From Allorhizobium ampelinum S4 (lineage in GTDB: Bacteria; Pseudomonadota; Alphaproteobacteria; Rhizobiales; Rhizobiaceae): a stretch of DNA of 64,000 bases. The stretch's first letter is position 1. Every line of letters begins with the position of its first letter. The stretch is from positions 1,863,001-1,927,000 of the forward strand of contig NC_011989.1 in the NCBI RefSeq assembly GCF_000016285.1. Direction: 5' to 3'. A program made the translations under genes and the position numbers. Below the pieces are notes generated by a model. It saw only the letters and a list, made by a program, of their open reading frames with translations, had not been told where the DNA came from and did no database searches. Of the stretch, positions 47,701 to 55,695 are shown one piece after another.

Positions 47701-47929
47701 TGGCCTGCTGCCGAACGGGTCGACGGTGGCTGTCTCTGCGGATGCAAACAACGGCACGTTCGTTCCGGCCTCCCTATCGAAGGCCGAGGCCCTGGACGAT
47801 GGCTGGGTGGAATACACCTATAAAATTGCCAGCCATGCCGCGCCGGACGGCGGGCGCCTTAAACTGGTGCTGACCGGTACGCCAGCGGCCCGCCCTGCCA
47901 TTGCCGACCTGCGCGCCTGGACGTTTTGA
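44720..47929 (+). CDS. Large tail protein with DUF4815-type N terminus
   Basis: 1,069 residues. N-terminal region (FDTGTYPDLANVHDRSTDRP, VYFGEGDFAQGADINEA) matches the DUF4815 proteins of contractile phage tails; the rest is a string of beta-sandwich-like segments, with a Ser/Thr-rich linker near residue 600. By size and position it connects the baseplate to the fibres. No signal or catalytic motif seen. Confidence 0.8.
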   Translation: MTTNVFDTGTYPDLANVHDRSTDRPNIDRVYFGEGDFAQGADINEAFSIEEKKRSAIGDLVASDGDRLSGADIVVNADAGTVLITQGSIYLKGAPRSVDARTLTGVAMSGDVSLGVRVVTSPVTAADDSIFYGLVSGTEGYGEEGAVRTNMAITWATATDGGEGDFYSYAMLRDGAVISQDAPPTLTGVQKQIGTYDYDAHGNYVVRGCVVTALGKTGAAQVFSVGAGVCNVQGTKVTRGSDNRLTVAEEPDVASVSLEGHTFASGGTGTVTITVRRPPIAAIEDIVITREKTVSLTKGVGGSSDALPDTGVVSIISVAQLSTTYVVDTDYIRSGDSVNWSPAGAEPATGSSYQVTYRYYDNVVPDSFTSTTIVVSGGVDGTDMFLEYSYKLPRYDRILISSDGSLSYLKGISSVANPHAPAEPEDALSLCTVQNDWYGTPVINNDATRAIGYKRLNYLQDRLSEVIDLVLIERLKSDANARSAGPTLGVFTDPLWDDSYRDFGVAQTAAVFDGSMQLAIDADVRSVRLADWGLLDYSEEVVVSQELYTACEKINPYQNFNPVPFEITIDPSTDYWTETQTVSLSAVTQVFGSGSESRVRSSTVSSTTTSTVIAYLRQIDIDFEITGMGGGENLSGLTFDGLDVNPGGIVADVNGKATGTFQIPANVSAGTKKIEAVGGAGLSASATFRGEGRLETTTTQTTTVIERFSTVTVTREHESGGHNSSDPQAQSYALTEGRYITSLDVKFCAIGTRSKPVDIDFVEMENGFPTNSVFANKRIDMNSVATGDWTKAALDCPVYNPADTYLAFKLRTDDASHSIGIATLGDFDSGAQAWVTSQPYTIGDRFSGSNNESWLLHPSSDISFKMRAAVFSPITKSIAIGDFVVADVSDILIRSDVILPESSCSVVFQVKVPKVTEGVTTYTTYTVSVDQTLELDYFATGTVTITAVLSGTSKVSPLLNKDVTVIFGTMRAMGDYVGRSFTMGSGVELDVVFSGLLPNGSTVAVSADANNGTFVPASLSKAEALDDGWVEYTYKIASHAAPDGGRLKLVLTGTPAARPAIADLRAWTF

Positions 47930-47938
47930 GGGTAGAAC

Positions 47939-49096
47939 ATGACCGTCGATCTTGAGACCAGCAACCGAGACTACCCGCTGCCAAACATCGAAAACACCAT
48001 GGCGCATGATGTTGCCAGGCTGATCAGCGCGCTGACGGCCATCGATGTGGATGTGGCCAGCATCTTGACGGCCCTGGCGCTGAAGGCCGCCATTGACAGC
48101 CCGGGCTTCAGCGGCAACCCTACGGCACCCACCCAGCCAGCTACTGCCAACAATGCCACGTTGGCAACGACAGCGCATGTGAAGGCGGCGCTTTCGCAGT
48201 TCTTGTCCGATGCGGAAGGGGCGATTGCCACCATTACCGAGTTGCAGGCAGCGCTTGGCGATGCGGATGCAGTGACGGGATTGACGGCGCTGATCAATAC
48301 CCGTGCACCGCTGGACAGTGCCAATCTGACCGGGACACCGACGACAGTCACGCCGGACGCTGATGATAATTCGCAGAAGATCCCGACGACCGGATGGGTC
48401 CAGGCGATCAAGGCGACGATCCTTGGCGGCGTGGTGGCGGATGGTAATACCATGGCCAAGCTGTTTGCAGCGCTTGGCGGGGACAAGAACTTTGCCGCTT
48501 CTGTGGCATCCGATCTTTCCAACAAGGCGTCATTGGCAAGCCCGGCTTTTACCGGCAATCCGACCGCGCCGACGCAAACGGCGGGCAGCAGCAACACGAG
48601 GATCGCGAATACGTCCTTTGTCGCCACGGCTGTTTCGAATGCCATCGCCTCGATATCGTCTGCGATCTCGAATCTTTCCACCATGTATGCGCCGCTTGTC
48701 CGCAAGATTTCGGCGGGTGCTGGTATGTCGGGTGGTGGCGATCTGAGCGCGGACCGGACGATTTCACTTGGGGCTGCCAAGCCGATCAGCAACAGCACGA
48801 CCGGGACAGTCGATAATACCGGCCACGATCATCCTCTTGGCTTCGTCGCCGCAGAAGTCTTTCAGGGTGGTGCAGTGAATGAAATCAACTTTCCGGTCGG
48901 GAGGGTTCTGCTGGTTTCAACCAATGGCGGGCTTCCGGTGCGCAATACGCAACAGGTGCCTTGTCTCAAGTCTGACAACTCATTCAGCTACGTGACCGCC
49001 AATGACAGCAAGGCCGGTGCGGTTCTCAGTGGCATATGGTTTTCCGCTGGTAACGCGGCGGGATCGAATATCTCGCTGGTGCAGAGGGCTGGATAA
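47939..49096 (+). CDS. Tail fibre protein
   Basis: 385 residues with repeated fibre modules (FSGNPTAPTQPATANN, FTGNPTAPTQTAGSSN), each followed by NATLATTAHV- or TRIANTSFV-type segments. These are the common stalk repeats of Mu/P2-like fibres. A glycine-rich module (GAGMSGGGDLSADRTISLGAA) leads to the tip. Probably a receptor-binding fibre. Its first residues are encoded by DNA that is repeated at 31352. Confidence 0.88.
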   Translation: MTVDLETSNRDYPLPNIENTMAHDVARLISALTAIDVDVASILTALALKAAIDSPGFSGNPTAPTQPATANNATLATTAHVKAALSQFLSDAEGAIATITELQAALGDADAVTGLTALINTRAPLDSANLTGTPTTVTPDADDNSQKIPTTGWVQAIKATILGGVVADGNTMAKLFAALGGDKNFAASVASDLSNKASLASPAFTGNPTAPTQTAGSSNTRIANTSFVATAVSNAIASISSAISNLSTMYAPLVRKISAGAGMSGGGDLSADRTISLGAAKPISNSTTGTVDNTGHDHPLGFVAAEVFQGGAVNEINFPVGRVLLVSTNGGLPVRNTQQVPCLKSDNSFSYVTANDSKAGAVLSGIWFSAGNAAGSNISLVQRAG

Positions 49097-49320
49097 TGTC
49101 GAAGCTGAGTTTTGCGCGACTGACTGCCGTGGACAGGACCACCGAAGACAAGGTCTACGTGGCCTCCATCATCTTTAAAACCGAAGATGGTGCGGAGGTT
49201 TCCGGCACCTATGGCAGCCGGCCCAGCGACACCTATGGAATGGCGGTTGAAGTCCGGGCTGCAATCACCGAATGGATCGCCGCCGGAAAATCTGTCGGCA
49301 CCTGGAAGCCGTCCGCCTGA
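49096..49320 (+). CDS. Small protein after the fibre gene
   Basis: 74 residues, MSKLSFARLTAVDRTTEDKV. Its ATG shares bases with the fibre stop (TAATG). Not recognised; small genes at this position often encode fibre assembly or chaperone proteins. A strong terminator follows at once. Confidence 0.6.
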   Translation: MSKLSFARLTAVDRTTEDKVYVASIIFKTEDGAEVSGTYGSRPSDTYGMAVEVRAAITEWIAAGKSVGTWKPSA

Positions 49321-49339
49321 CCTCTGACCCATCCGTTCC

Positions 49340-49364
49340 AGCCGCCTTTCTGGCGGCTTTTTTT
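49340..49364 (+). terminator. Terminator before the sheath gene
   Basis: AGCCGCC pairs with GGCGGCT over a 5-nt loop, then a T run. The sheath gene begins 52 bp later, so it may have its own promoter. Confidence 0.85.
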
Positions 49365-49416
49365 ATGGCCGTATTTGCCCGCTGGCCGGGGCTTATCAGC
49401 AATAGGAGCTTCGGTC

Positions 49417-50679
49417 ATGACCGACCCGACATTTGGCATTACCATCAACCGAAGCGCCAACGAGGCGACGACGGCCTCGAAAGCGCAGATGAGCGTCGTT
49501 GGCATTTGCATGCCGATCGATAAGGCCGCCAGCGCGGATCAGACGGCGTTCAACACGGCGTTTCCGCTGAACACCTGCGTCAAGCTGAACAGCAATGACA
49601 CCAGCATTCTGGCGCTCTGCGATCAGGATGGCGGCTTCATTGATGCGATTGAAGGCATCAACGATCAGCTTGGCAGCTACCAGACGGCGGCGACCCTGGT
49701 GGTTGTTCGTGTTGCCGAGGGTGTCGATGATGCAGCGACCATGGCCAACATCACCGGCACCTCGGTGGCAGGCACGGGCATCTTCGCATTTCTCGATGCC
49801 GGTCCGGATGTCGGCGTCTATCCCCGCCTGTTGATCTGCCCGGGCTTTACCAAAACCCACGCCGATGGCGCCGCCAACCCGGTGCTGGCTTCGTTGCCGA
49901 CCGTGGCCAACCAGATCCTGGCGCAGGTGATTGCTGATGGGCCGGCCGGGCTGGACGATTTCACCGATTGGGTTGAGCAGCATGCAGGCATGCGGATCAT
50001 TCCGGTTTCCGGTGGCGTCTATGCCACTGATAGCACCGGCGCGGACGTGTTGCGGCCGATGAGCCCGCGCGTGGCCGGTCTCTTCGTGCGGAGGGATTAC
50101 GAGAACGACGGCTCGCCGTTCAAGTCCATTGCCAACCAGACGGTCTACGGCATTACCGGCGTCGAGAAGAACCTGCGGTTTTCGCTGACGGACGGCTCGA
50201 CCGAGGGACAGCAGATCCTGGCGGTGCACGGCGGGATCATCGTGCGGGGCGAGAGCGGCGACGATTTCTCGATTTCCGATGGCGGCTATGTTTTCATCGG
50301 CACGGACAACCTGTCCGAGGAAAGCGTCTGGGACCAGTATCACAAGGTCCGTGGCCGCGACTTTGTCGAGCTGACCGTGCTGCGTACCGTGCGCTCCTAC
50401 CTCGGCAAGTACAATCTGACGACACAGACCATCCAGTCTGTCGTCAACACCATTTCGACCATCCTTCAGAACCGGCAGTCAAATGGCGATATCCTCGGGT
50501 TTCGTGCGCGGTTCGACCCGGACAAGAACAATGCCAGCGACCTGCGCGCCGGGCATATCTACGTGGATATGCAGTTTGAGGAAGCCCCGGTCTTCAAGCG
50601 TCTGACCGTGGCCTCCCGGCCTTACGCGGCGGCGCTGGATGCCACCATCGATGAAATCTTGGCGGCACAGAACGCCTGA
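49417..50679 (+). CDS. Contractile tail sheath protein (gpFI)
   Basis: 420 residues, P2 FI family. Conserved sheath blocks include DPTFGITINRSANEATT, PRLLICPGFTKTHADGAA, YGITGVEKNLRFSLTDGSTEGQQ and GYVFIGTDNLSEES, then GHIYVDMQFEEAPVFKRLTV at the end. The ATG at 49417 has AGGAG 6 bp upstream. Sheath contraction drives DNA injection. Confidence 0.95.
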   Translation: MTDPTFGITINRSANEATTASKAQMSVVGICMPIDKAASADQTAFNTAFPLNTCVKLNSNDTSILALCDQDGGFIDAIEGINDQLGSYQTAATLVVVRVAEGVDDAATMANITGTSVAGTGIFAFLDAGPDVGVYPRLLICPGFTKTHADGAANPVLASLPTVANQILAQVIADGPAGLDDFTDWVEQHAGMRIIPVSGGVYATDSTGADVLRPMSPRVAGLFVRRDYENDGSPFKSIANQTVYGITGVEKNLRFSLTDGSTEGQQILAVHGGIIVRGESGDDFSISDGGYVFIGTDNLSEESVWDQYHKVRGRDFVELTVLRTVRSYLGKYNLTTQTIQSVVNTISTILQNRQSNGDILGFRARFDPDKNNASDLRAGHIYVDMQFEEAPVFKRLTVASRPYAAALDATIDEILAAQNA

Positions 50680-50705
50680 CCGCTGGCGAGATAAGGAACA
50701 CGCAC

Positions 50706-51239
50706 ATGGCTGAAAAACTGCTTATCCTCGAACAGGTCAACATCTTCGTCGGTGATGCTGACCCTGAGGACACCAACCACGTCAAGCTGCAAAGCCTTGG
50801 CCTGCCGACACTGGAGCGCGCCGCTGTCTCGCATCTGGGCGGCGGTGCGGTGATGAGCGTCAACTGGACGGTCGGCGCCTTCAACGCGCTGGAGCCCAGC
50901 TTCAAGCTGGCCGGCTTTACCGAGACATCCTATAAATATCTTGGGATCGGCAGCAGCGAGAGCCAGAAATTCACCGCCTATGGTGTGCTGCGCAACAAGC
51001 AGACCGGGGTGATTTCGCAGGCCAAGGCTGTGATCCAGGGCATTGTCGGCAAGGTAACGCCCGACAGCTTCGACCGGGCAAGCGCCTTTGGCCACGACCA
51101 TGGCATCACGGAAGTGACTCATTACCAGCTCACCGTTGACGGCACGGAATGGTTCTATCTGGACTATTTCACCTCGACGGTGCGCCAGTTCGGCAATGAT
51201 GAAACGCAGTCCGTCCGCGTGGCGCTGGGGATTGAATGA
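50706..51239 (+). CDS. Major tail tube protein (gpFII)
   Basis: 177 residues, P2 FII family: MAEKLLILEQVNIFVGDADP, KLQSLGLPTLERAA, FKLAGFTETSYKYLGIGS and the C-terminal YFTSTVRQFGND. Forms the inner tube inside the sheath. Confidence 0.93.
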   Translation: MAEKLLILEQVNIFVGDADPEDTNHVKLQSLGLPTLERAAVSHLGGGAVMSVNWTVGAFNALEPSFKLAGFTETSYKYLGIGSSESQKFTAYGVLRNKQTGVISQAKAVIQGIVGKVTPDSFDRASAFGHDHGITEVTHYQLTVDGTEWFYLDYFTSTVRQFGNDETQSVRVALGIE

Positions 51240-51706
51240 TGGTGGAGCCGCGCCGCAACCGCAAGCCGGTCGATGATCCTTTGGGGCAGGCCCTGGCCGG
51301 GCCTGCACCCGCCGTGCCGGAAGTGCCCCCCGCGCCAAAGGCCACGATGGTCGACCTCGACGCCTTCACCACATCGGTAGGCGAGGTTTACAATTCGCCT
51401 GATGCGGATGACGAAGAGCGTGATCCGGTTGTCGTTTACGAGGACGAGCGTGCCGGATCACGGTCTTACACGCTGGTGCATAAGCCCAAGGTGGACGGCG
51501 TGTTGCTGTCCACCGTCACCATGCGGCTGCCGGAACAGCAGGATATCGATGATTTCTATTCCGGCGAAATCTCTGGCACCCGCGCCATGCTGGCCCGCCT
51601 GACCGGGCTGCATCCAGCCGTGATCAAGCGGCTGAAATGGCCGGACGCGGAGGCTGTGTTTCAGCTTTACCGCGATGTCGTGCCGTCCTTCATGATCGGG
51701 GAATGA
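51236..51706 (+). CDS. Tail assembly chaperone (gpE-like)
   Basis: 156 residues. Disordered Pro-rich start, then VYNSPDADDEERDPVVVYED and a helical part (EQQDIDDFYSGEISGTRAML) typical of tail assembly proteins between tube and tape measure. Overlaps the tube gene by 4 bp. No programmed frameshift extension was found. Confidence 0.78.
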   Translation: MMVEPRRNRKPVDDPLGQALAGPAPAVPEVPPAPKATMVDLDAFTTSVGEVYNSPDADDEERDPVVVYEDERAGSRSYTLVHKPKVDGVLLSTVTMRLPEQQDIDDFYSGEISGTRAMLARLTGLHPAVIKRLKWPDAEAVFQLYRDVVPSFMIGE

Positions 51707-51710
51707 TCCG

Positions 51711-53588
51711 TTGAGCAAGTTGCAAGCCTCGCTGGTGGTCGATCTGGTCGACAAGACCGGCGCGAAGACATCGGCTGTTATTGGCAATATGAATCGGCTG
51801 AAGCGAGCCGAGCGCGATTACATGTTGGCTGACAAGGGTCTTCGGCTGTCTAATAAAGACAAGGCAATGGAACGCTTGCTAACGGAACGCCATATGGCTT
51901 CCGAAAAGAGAATGGCAAGAATGGCCATGATGGGCCGGACAGTCAGCGCTGTTGCTTTGGTGGCGGGTGCGGCCGCGACGAAATCTTATCTGGATTTCGC
52001 CTCCAGCGAAGACAAGGTGAACCGTATCCTGATCAATGCCAACAAGGGATTCGGTGATCTGTCGCCGGCGATGCGGGATGTGCAGCGGGTGGCAAACCAG
52101 ACAGCATTGAGCGTCGGGAATGTTACCGGCGGTCTGGAAAGCCTTGTGTCGGCTGGCCAGCCAATGGAAAAGGCGCTGGCCTTCCTGCCATCCGTTGCAA
52201 GGACAGCCCAAGCATCAAACTCCGCTGTGAGCGATATTGCAAATACCGCCGATGCCATGTCGAATTCGTTTGGTATCAGCGCGGGGCAAATGGAGAAGGC
52301 TTTCGATATTCTGGTTGAGGGCGGTAATGCCGGGAAATTCGAGCTGAAGGATATGTCGCAATACCTGCCAAAGCTGCTGCCAGCGTTCGCGACGATTGGT
52401 TACAAGGGTGAAGAGGGCTTGGCCAAAGTTGTCGCCATGCTCCAGATGGTTCGGCAACAGACGGGAAGCAGTGAGCAGGCTGCAACGGCATTGGGCAATG
52501 TCGTTCAGAAAATGTATTCCAATGAAACGGCGAATAAGTTCAAGAGATTCGGCATTGACCTTCCAAAGTCTTTGGACAAGGCCAAGAAGGAAGGCAAGGA
52601 TGTGATGGATACCCTTGTCGATATGTCCATCATTGCGACCAAGGGCGATCTTTCGAAGCTCCCATTGATATTCGAAGACACTCAGGCGCAGGATGGTATG
52701 CGTGCATTGATCCAGTTGCGCATGGGAACCAAGCAGTTGACGACGGCACTTTATGGTGCGTCTGGCGCCGTTGAGCGAGGCTTGAACCAGGCGCTCCAAG
52801 CCAGTCAGCAGAAGATCCAGAAGATGTCAAATCTCTGGGATGCATTGATGACCAAGGTGGGCGGCGGCGTGGCGACGGTCGTGAACCCAGCTCTGGAAAA
52901 GATCACCAACACATTGGATGAAAGGGCGGATGAAGCGGCTGGGGTGCAGGGGCAGTCCCTTAGCTACAATGATTTGCAGCAGCGGCAATTGGAGTTCTTC
53001 AAGCAGTATGGCGAGAAAAACCCCGGCGCGTCGGTCATGGATAAAAACACAGCCTTCCGCAAGGCTCTTGCCCAGATGGGGCGCGGCGAAATCAAGGATG
53101 TGATGGATTTCTTCAACCCGCCAGCCAGCAAGGAACCGCAGGTTTGGGGGCCTTCGGGCCGTGGCACCCCGCAGCCGTGGGAGAAAGTTCCGATACCAGC
53201 GGAAAACCCGAGATCAGATGCCTATAACCGCCGTATGTATGGTGAGGGCCAATTGGCGGCACAAAGGGCAATGCGGGATGCTGTGCCTTCCATGCCGACT
53301 GAATTCAGGGATGCTCAGGATGCGCTGAATGCATCGCTGACGGGCACGAATGGATCGCCCAACATCGGCGCCGTGCTGTCTGACAAAATCGCCGAGGGTG
53401 GCGACAAGGCTGCTACGGCAATGCAAAGTCAGGCGAACACCATCGGATCGGCTATCGGGGCGGCTTTTCTTTCGAAGGTATCCGGCGCACTGGGTTCATT
53501 CATGGCCAATCCGGGCGGTGGGCAGCCACGCAGCACGGGGCAGGCGGTGCAGCAGCAGTCTAACGGGCAGTTTATCGATGCGCCATAG
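51711..53588 (+). CDS. Tape measure protein, TP901 family
   Basis: 625 residues, starting at TTG 51711, 4 bp after the chaperone stop. A TP901-type region (AVSDIANTADAMSNSFGISA, LPKLLPAFATIGYKGEEGLA) and a hydrophobic segment near residue 90 (AVALVAGAAATKSYLDF) are visible; the C terminus is Pro/Gln-rich and probably disordered. Sets tail length; at 625 residues it predicts a relatively short tail. It also contains a second hydrophobic region near residue 575. Confidence 0.9.
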   Translation: MSKLQASLVVDLVDKTGAKTSAVIGNMNRLKRAERDYMLADKGLRLSNKDKAMERLLTERHMASEKRMARMAMMGRTVSAVALVAGAAATKSYLDFASSEDKVNRILINANKGFGDLSPAMRDVQRVANQTALSVGNVTGGLESLVSAGQPMEKALAFLPSVARTAQASNSAVSDIANTADAMSNSFGISAGQMEKAFDILVEGGNAGKFELKDMSQYLPKLLPAFATIGYKGEEGLAKVVAMLQMVRQQTGSSEQAATALGNVVQKMYSNETANKFKRFGIDLPKSLDKAKKEGKDVMDTLVDMSIIATKGDLSKLPLIFEDTQAQDGMRALIQLRMGTKQLTTALYGASGAVERGLNQALQASQQKIQKMSNLWDALMTKVGGGVATVVNPALEKITNTLDERADEAAGVQGQSLSYNDLQQRQLEFFKQYGEKNPGASVMDKNTAFRKALAQMGRGEIKDVMDFFNPPASKEPQVWGPSGRGTPQPWEKVPIPAENPRSDAYNRRMYGEGQLAAQRAMRDAVPSMPTEFRDAQDALNASLTGTNGSPNIGAVLSDKIAEGGDKAATAMQSQANTIGSAIGAAFLSKVSGALGSFMANPGGGQPRSTGQAVQQQSNGQFIDAP

Positions 53589-53597
53589 GAGACTATC

Positions 53598-53660
53598 ATG
53601 TGGATTTTGAAATGGGACTATGTATTCAGCCTGAAGCGGCTACAAGCGGTTAATGCATAA
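53598..53660 (+). CDS. Possible 20-residue peptide after the tape measure
   Basis: ATG 53598 with AGGAG 6 bp before it, encoding MWILKWDYVFSLKRLQAVNA. Too short to prove; it shares its end with the copied fragment at 53656. Confidence 0.35.
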   Translation: MWILKWDYVFSLKRLQAVNA

Positions 53661-53694
53661 GATCGGGTATTTGATCCCCGGCCTTTTTGATTGA
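53656..53694 (+). repeat. Remnant of the tail protein Z 3' end
   Basis: About 80 percent identical to 32346-32384, encoding HKIGYLIPGLFD against HEIGYLIPGFFE, and both end in a stop. Only the last 13 codons survive here. Suggests a second copy once followed the tape measure and was replaced by the regulatory islet. Confidence 0.8.
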
Positions 53695-53735
53695 TCGAGC
53701 AAGGAGCCAAAGGGCATCACTTTTAGTAAAACCCT

Positions 53736-53999
53736 TTACTCTTTTCCGTCACTCTCCCGTTTCTTCTTGGAATGAGCTTGGACGAGATTGTATTTTACGA
53801 TGTCAATCTGCCGGATGATCGATTGGAGGTCGTCTTGTTCCATCTCTGGAAGAGACGCAAACGAGTTTTCGAGGCGGTGGATAATCTCAGCATTCAGGCT
53901 GCGATTATTTCTCGCCGCCTCATCTTTGAGGCGGTCTCTCAAGCCATCGGGGAAACGAAGGACGTATTTGTCTTGGTCTTGTGGAGTGCGATCAACCAT
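53736..53999 (-). CDS. Arc-family DNA-binding protein 1
   Basis: 87 residues, ribbon-helix-helix. DKYVLRFPDGLRDRLKDEAA is the beta strand and first helix; RNNRSLNAEIIHRLE is the second helix with the Arc signature. C terminus polar. On the minus strand against the late genes, so it is probably expressed in the lysogen, and its ATG lies 5 bp from the first palindrome. Confidence 0.9.
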   Translation of the reverse strand: MVDRTPQDQDKYVLRFPDGLRDRLKDEAARNNRSLNAEIIHRLENSFASLPEMEQDDLQSIIRQIDIVKYNLVQAHSKKKRESDGKE

Positions 54000-54003
54000 A
54001 AAA

Positions 54004-54074
54004 GGCTATGAGCCATAAAATATCGCTTGACGCAAGCGCGGCTATGAGCCACGTTTACATTGTGGCTATGAGCC
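54004..54074. promoter_or_regulatory. Three operator-like palindromes between divergent Arc genes
   Basis: The 11-bp inverted repeat GGCTATGAGCC occurs three times, at 54004-54014, 54040-54050 and 54064-54074, spaced 36 and 24 bp. It fills the gap between the two divergent Arc genes. A TTGACG at 54027 may be a -35 element. Likely operators for one or both Arc proteins. Confidence 0.85.
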
Positions 54075-54092
54075 ATTAAATCGGAAAGAACT

Positions 54093-54260
54093 ATGAAGCA
54101 GACCGACGACAAACTCATTATCCGCCTCCCGGATGGCCTTCGCGAGATCATCAAGAGGGTAGCAGCTGAGAACGAGCGGACCATGAATGCCGAGGTTGTC
54201 TATCACCTCAAGCGCGCTTACAGCGACGAAAATGAAAAGAGCGGGAAAAAGGCCTCGTAA
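54093..54260 (+). CDS. Arc-family DNA-binding protein 2
   Basis: 55 residues read directly from the sequence: DDKLIIRLPDGLREIIKRVA, then ENERTMNAEVVYHLKRAY, a complete ribbon-helix-helix like Arc of phage P22. The start has GGAAAG upstream. Divergent from Arc 1, with operator-like repeats between them; the pair recalls the Arc/Mnt switch of the P22 immunity I region. A terminator overlaps its last codons. Confidence 0.9.
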   Translation: MKQTDDKLIIRLPDGLREIIKRVAAENERTMNAEVVYHLKRAYSDENEKSGKKAS

Positions 54261-54275
54261 ACCTTCCCGCTCTTT
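54236..54275 (+). terminator. Terminator overlapping the end of Arc gene 2
   Basis: A 12-bp perfect stem (AAAGAGCGGGAA with its complement) around a 16-nt loop, ending in TTT. The left arm lies within the last codons of the gene. It separates Arc 2 from the downstream antirepressor operon. Confidence 0.85.
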
Positions 54276-54310
54276 CTGATACGTAAACAATCCTAGAAAG
54301 GATCATCAAC

Positions 54311-54619
54311 ATGCGGAAGCATGATAGCAAAACCGTGCCCGGTTTGGCAAGCCACCAGCAACCTTCAATAAAACCCGAGCCTTTGGTCTGTCTACTCGCG
54401 GATGTCGAGGGCAAGATCTTATCTATTCAGCGTATCGTCTGCGCGATCAACGATCTGCTGGTGATCGAAGACCCTGAAACAACATATCGCCGCAACAAAT
54501 CTGCGCTGGAGCTTGCATGGTATCTAGAAGGCCTGGTAGGCGATGCGGAAAAGTATCTTCTCACCGTAATCGAAACGCAGGAACGAAATGAGTCCCGAGA
54601 AGGAGGGCTCATATCATGA
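54311..54619 (+). CDS. Hypothetical protein, first gene of antirepressor operon
   Basis: 102 residues, no recognised domain; mostly helical (IQRIVCAINDLLVIEDP, LELAWYLEGLVGDAEKYL). AGAAAGGA lies upstream of the ATG at 54311. The stop overlaps the next ATG (ATGA), so the genes are coupled. Confidence 0.65.
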   Translation: MRKHDSKTVPGLASHQQPSIKPEPLVCLLADVEGKILSIQRIVCAINDLLVIEDPETTYRRNKSALELAWYLEGLVGDAEKYLLTVIETQERNESREGGLIS

Positions 54620-54888
54620 CCGTGATGGATATTCGCCATGAAAAATCGAAATTCAGCAGATCGCGGCGGACGTTTTTGAAAAGACTTTGGCTGGCCGGCG
54701 CGGTGCTTTCCTTGTCTGCCCCATCATCTGCCAAGCGCGTTCTTCCGGTGGAAGACCGTGTCACTGAGGCTTTGCAGGACGTCCACTGCCTGCTGGCGGA
54801 AATGTATGGTGGAACATGGATTGTGACCAGAGATAATGATTTCGTTCTGTTCCGTTGCCTTCCTCAGCCAAATGGAGTTTCAGAATGA
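54616..54888 (+). CDS. Small protein with a twin-arginine (Tat) signal
   Basis: 90 residues. The N terminus has SRRTFLK, matching the Tat consensus, then a hydrophobic core (LWLAGAVLSL) and a SAPSSA-type cleavage region. The mature part is about 50 residues with a Cys pair (VHCLLAEM, FRCLP). It sits inside the antirepressor operon, coupled to both neighbours by 4-bp overlaps. If exported it would be a phage-encoded periplasmic protein; function unknown. Confidence 0.7.
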   Translation: MTVMDIRHEKSKFSRSRRTFLKRLWLAGAVLSLSAPSSAKRVLPVEDRVTEALQDVHCLLAEMYGGTWIVTRDNDFVLFRCLPQPNGVSE

Positions 54889-55676
54889 GCGGGTTTCTCA
54901 CCTTTGATTTTGAAAACCAGGCTGTGCGGGCCTTCGAGCATGACGGGCAAGAATGGTTTGTGGCGGTTGATGTATGTAGATGCCTTAGGTTGGAGAACAG
55001 TCGCCAGGCACTGACAAGACTGTCTGATGACGAAAAGAGGTCCTGCAATCTGAATACACTTACCGACAGTAAGGGTATTATTTTCAATGCCATCAATGAT
55101 AGCGATGGCATTCGTGCAGGCAACCCGAATGCCACTATCGTCAACGAACCTGGCCTTTACCGATTAATCTTCACCAGCACCAAGCCTGAGGCCGAACGCC
55201 TGAAGCGGTTTGTTTTCCATGAGGTTTTGCCAGCTTTGCGCCATACCGGGTGCTTCGCCCCTGAGCCGGTGATCGACTGGGAGATTGCTCGTGAGCAGCT
55301 TTCCTTGGTGCGTGAGGCACGTCTCGCGCATGGCAAGGAAGCGGCAGCGGCATTGTGGCGGGAACTGGGCCTGCCGATGCCGAAGGATGAGACGTCGGAT
55401 AAAGAGCGCAGGCAGGCCCAGGGGCTAATGAAATATGTCTACGATTTCATTGATGAATGCATGGTGTTCGATCAGAAGGCTGAGGTCACCGGCAAGGAGG
55501 TTTATCAGCGTTATCAGCAGTGGTCTGCAACGAACAATGCGCCATATATCATGAACTCTTCATTTGGGCGGTTTCTGATCCGTGCGGGCATCGTGAAGCG
55601 GCATGTCAGCACTGGATCGCGTTATATTGGTGTGCGTCTAAAGCACCACATCCAGATCACCGATCAATCGTCCTAG
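54885..55676 (+). CDS. BRO-N family phage antirepressor
   Basis: 263 residues. BRO-N domain at the start (FDFENQAVRAFEHDGQEWF, VAVDVCRCLRLENSRQAL, NEPGLYRLIFTSTKPEAERL, KRFVFHEVLPALR). The C-terminal region (VYQRYQQWSATNNAPYIMNS) forms a second module. Antirepressors of this kind inactivate phage repressors. The ATG at 54885 overlaps the previous stop. A truncated relative occurs at 28892-29295. Confidence 0.9.
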   Translation: MSGFLTFDFENQAVRAFEHDGQEWFVAVDVCRCLRLENSRQALTRLSDDEKRSCNLNTLTDSKGIIFNAINDSDGIRAGNPNATIVNEPGLYRLIFTSTKPEAERLKRFVFHEVLPALRHTGCFAPEPVIDWEIAREQLSLVREARLAHGKEAAAALWRELGLPMPKDETSDKERRQAQGLMKYVYDFIDECMVFDQKAEVTGKEVYQRYQQWSATNNAPYIMNSSFGRFLIRAGIVKRHVSTGSRYIGVRLKHHIQITDQSS

Positions 55677-55695
55677 CCTTATAGAAAGGCGAATC

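Noticed and set aside
51650..51780. Programmed frameshift giving a gpE-E' fusion
   Set aside because: No convincing slippery heptamer near the end of the chaperone gene, and the tape measure starts 4 bp later, leaving no room for an E' frame.
54020..54065. Exact sigma70 promoter between the Arc genes
   Set aside because: TTGACG is present but no -10 element at normal spacing is convincing, so only the palindromes are reported.
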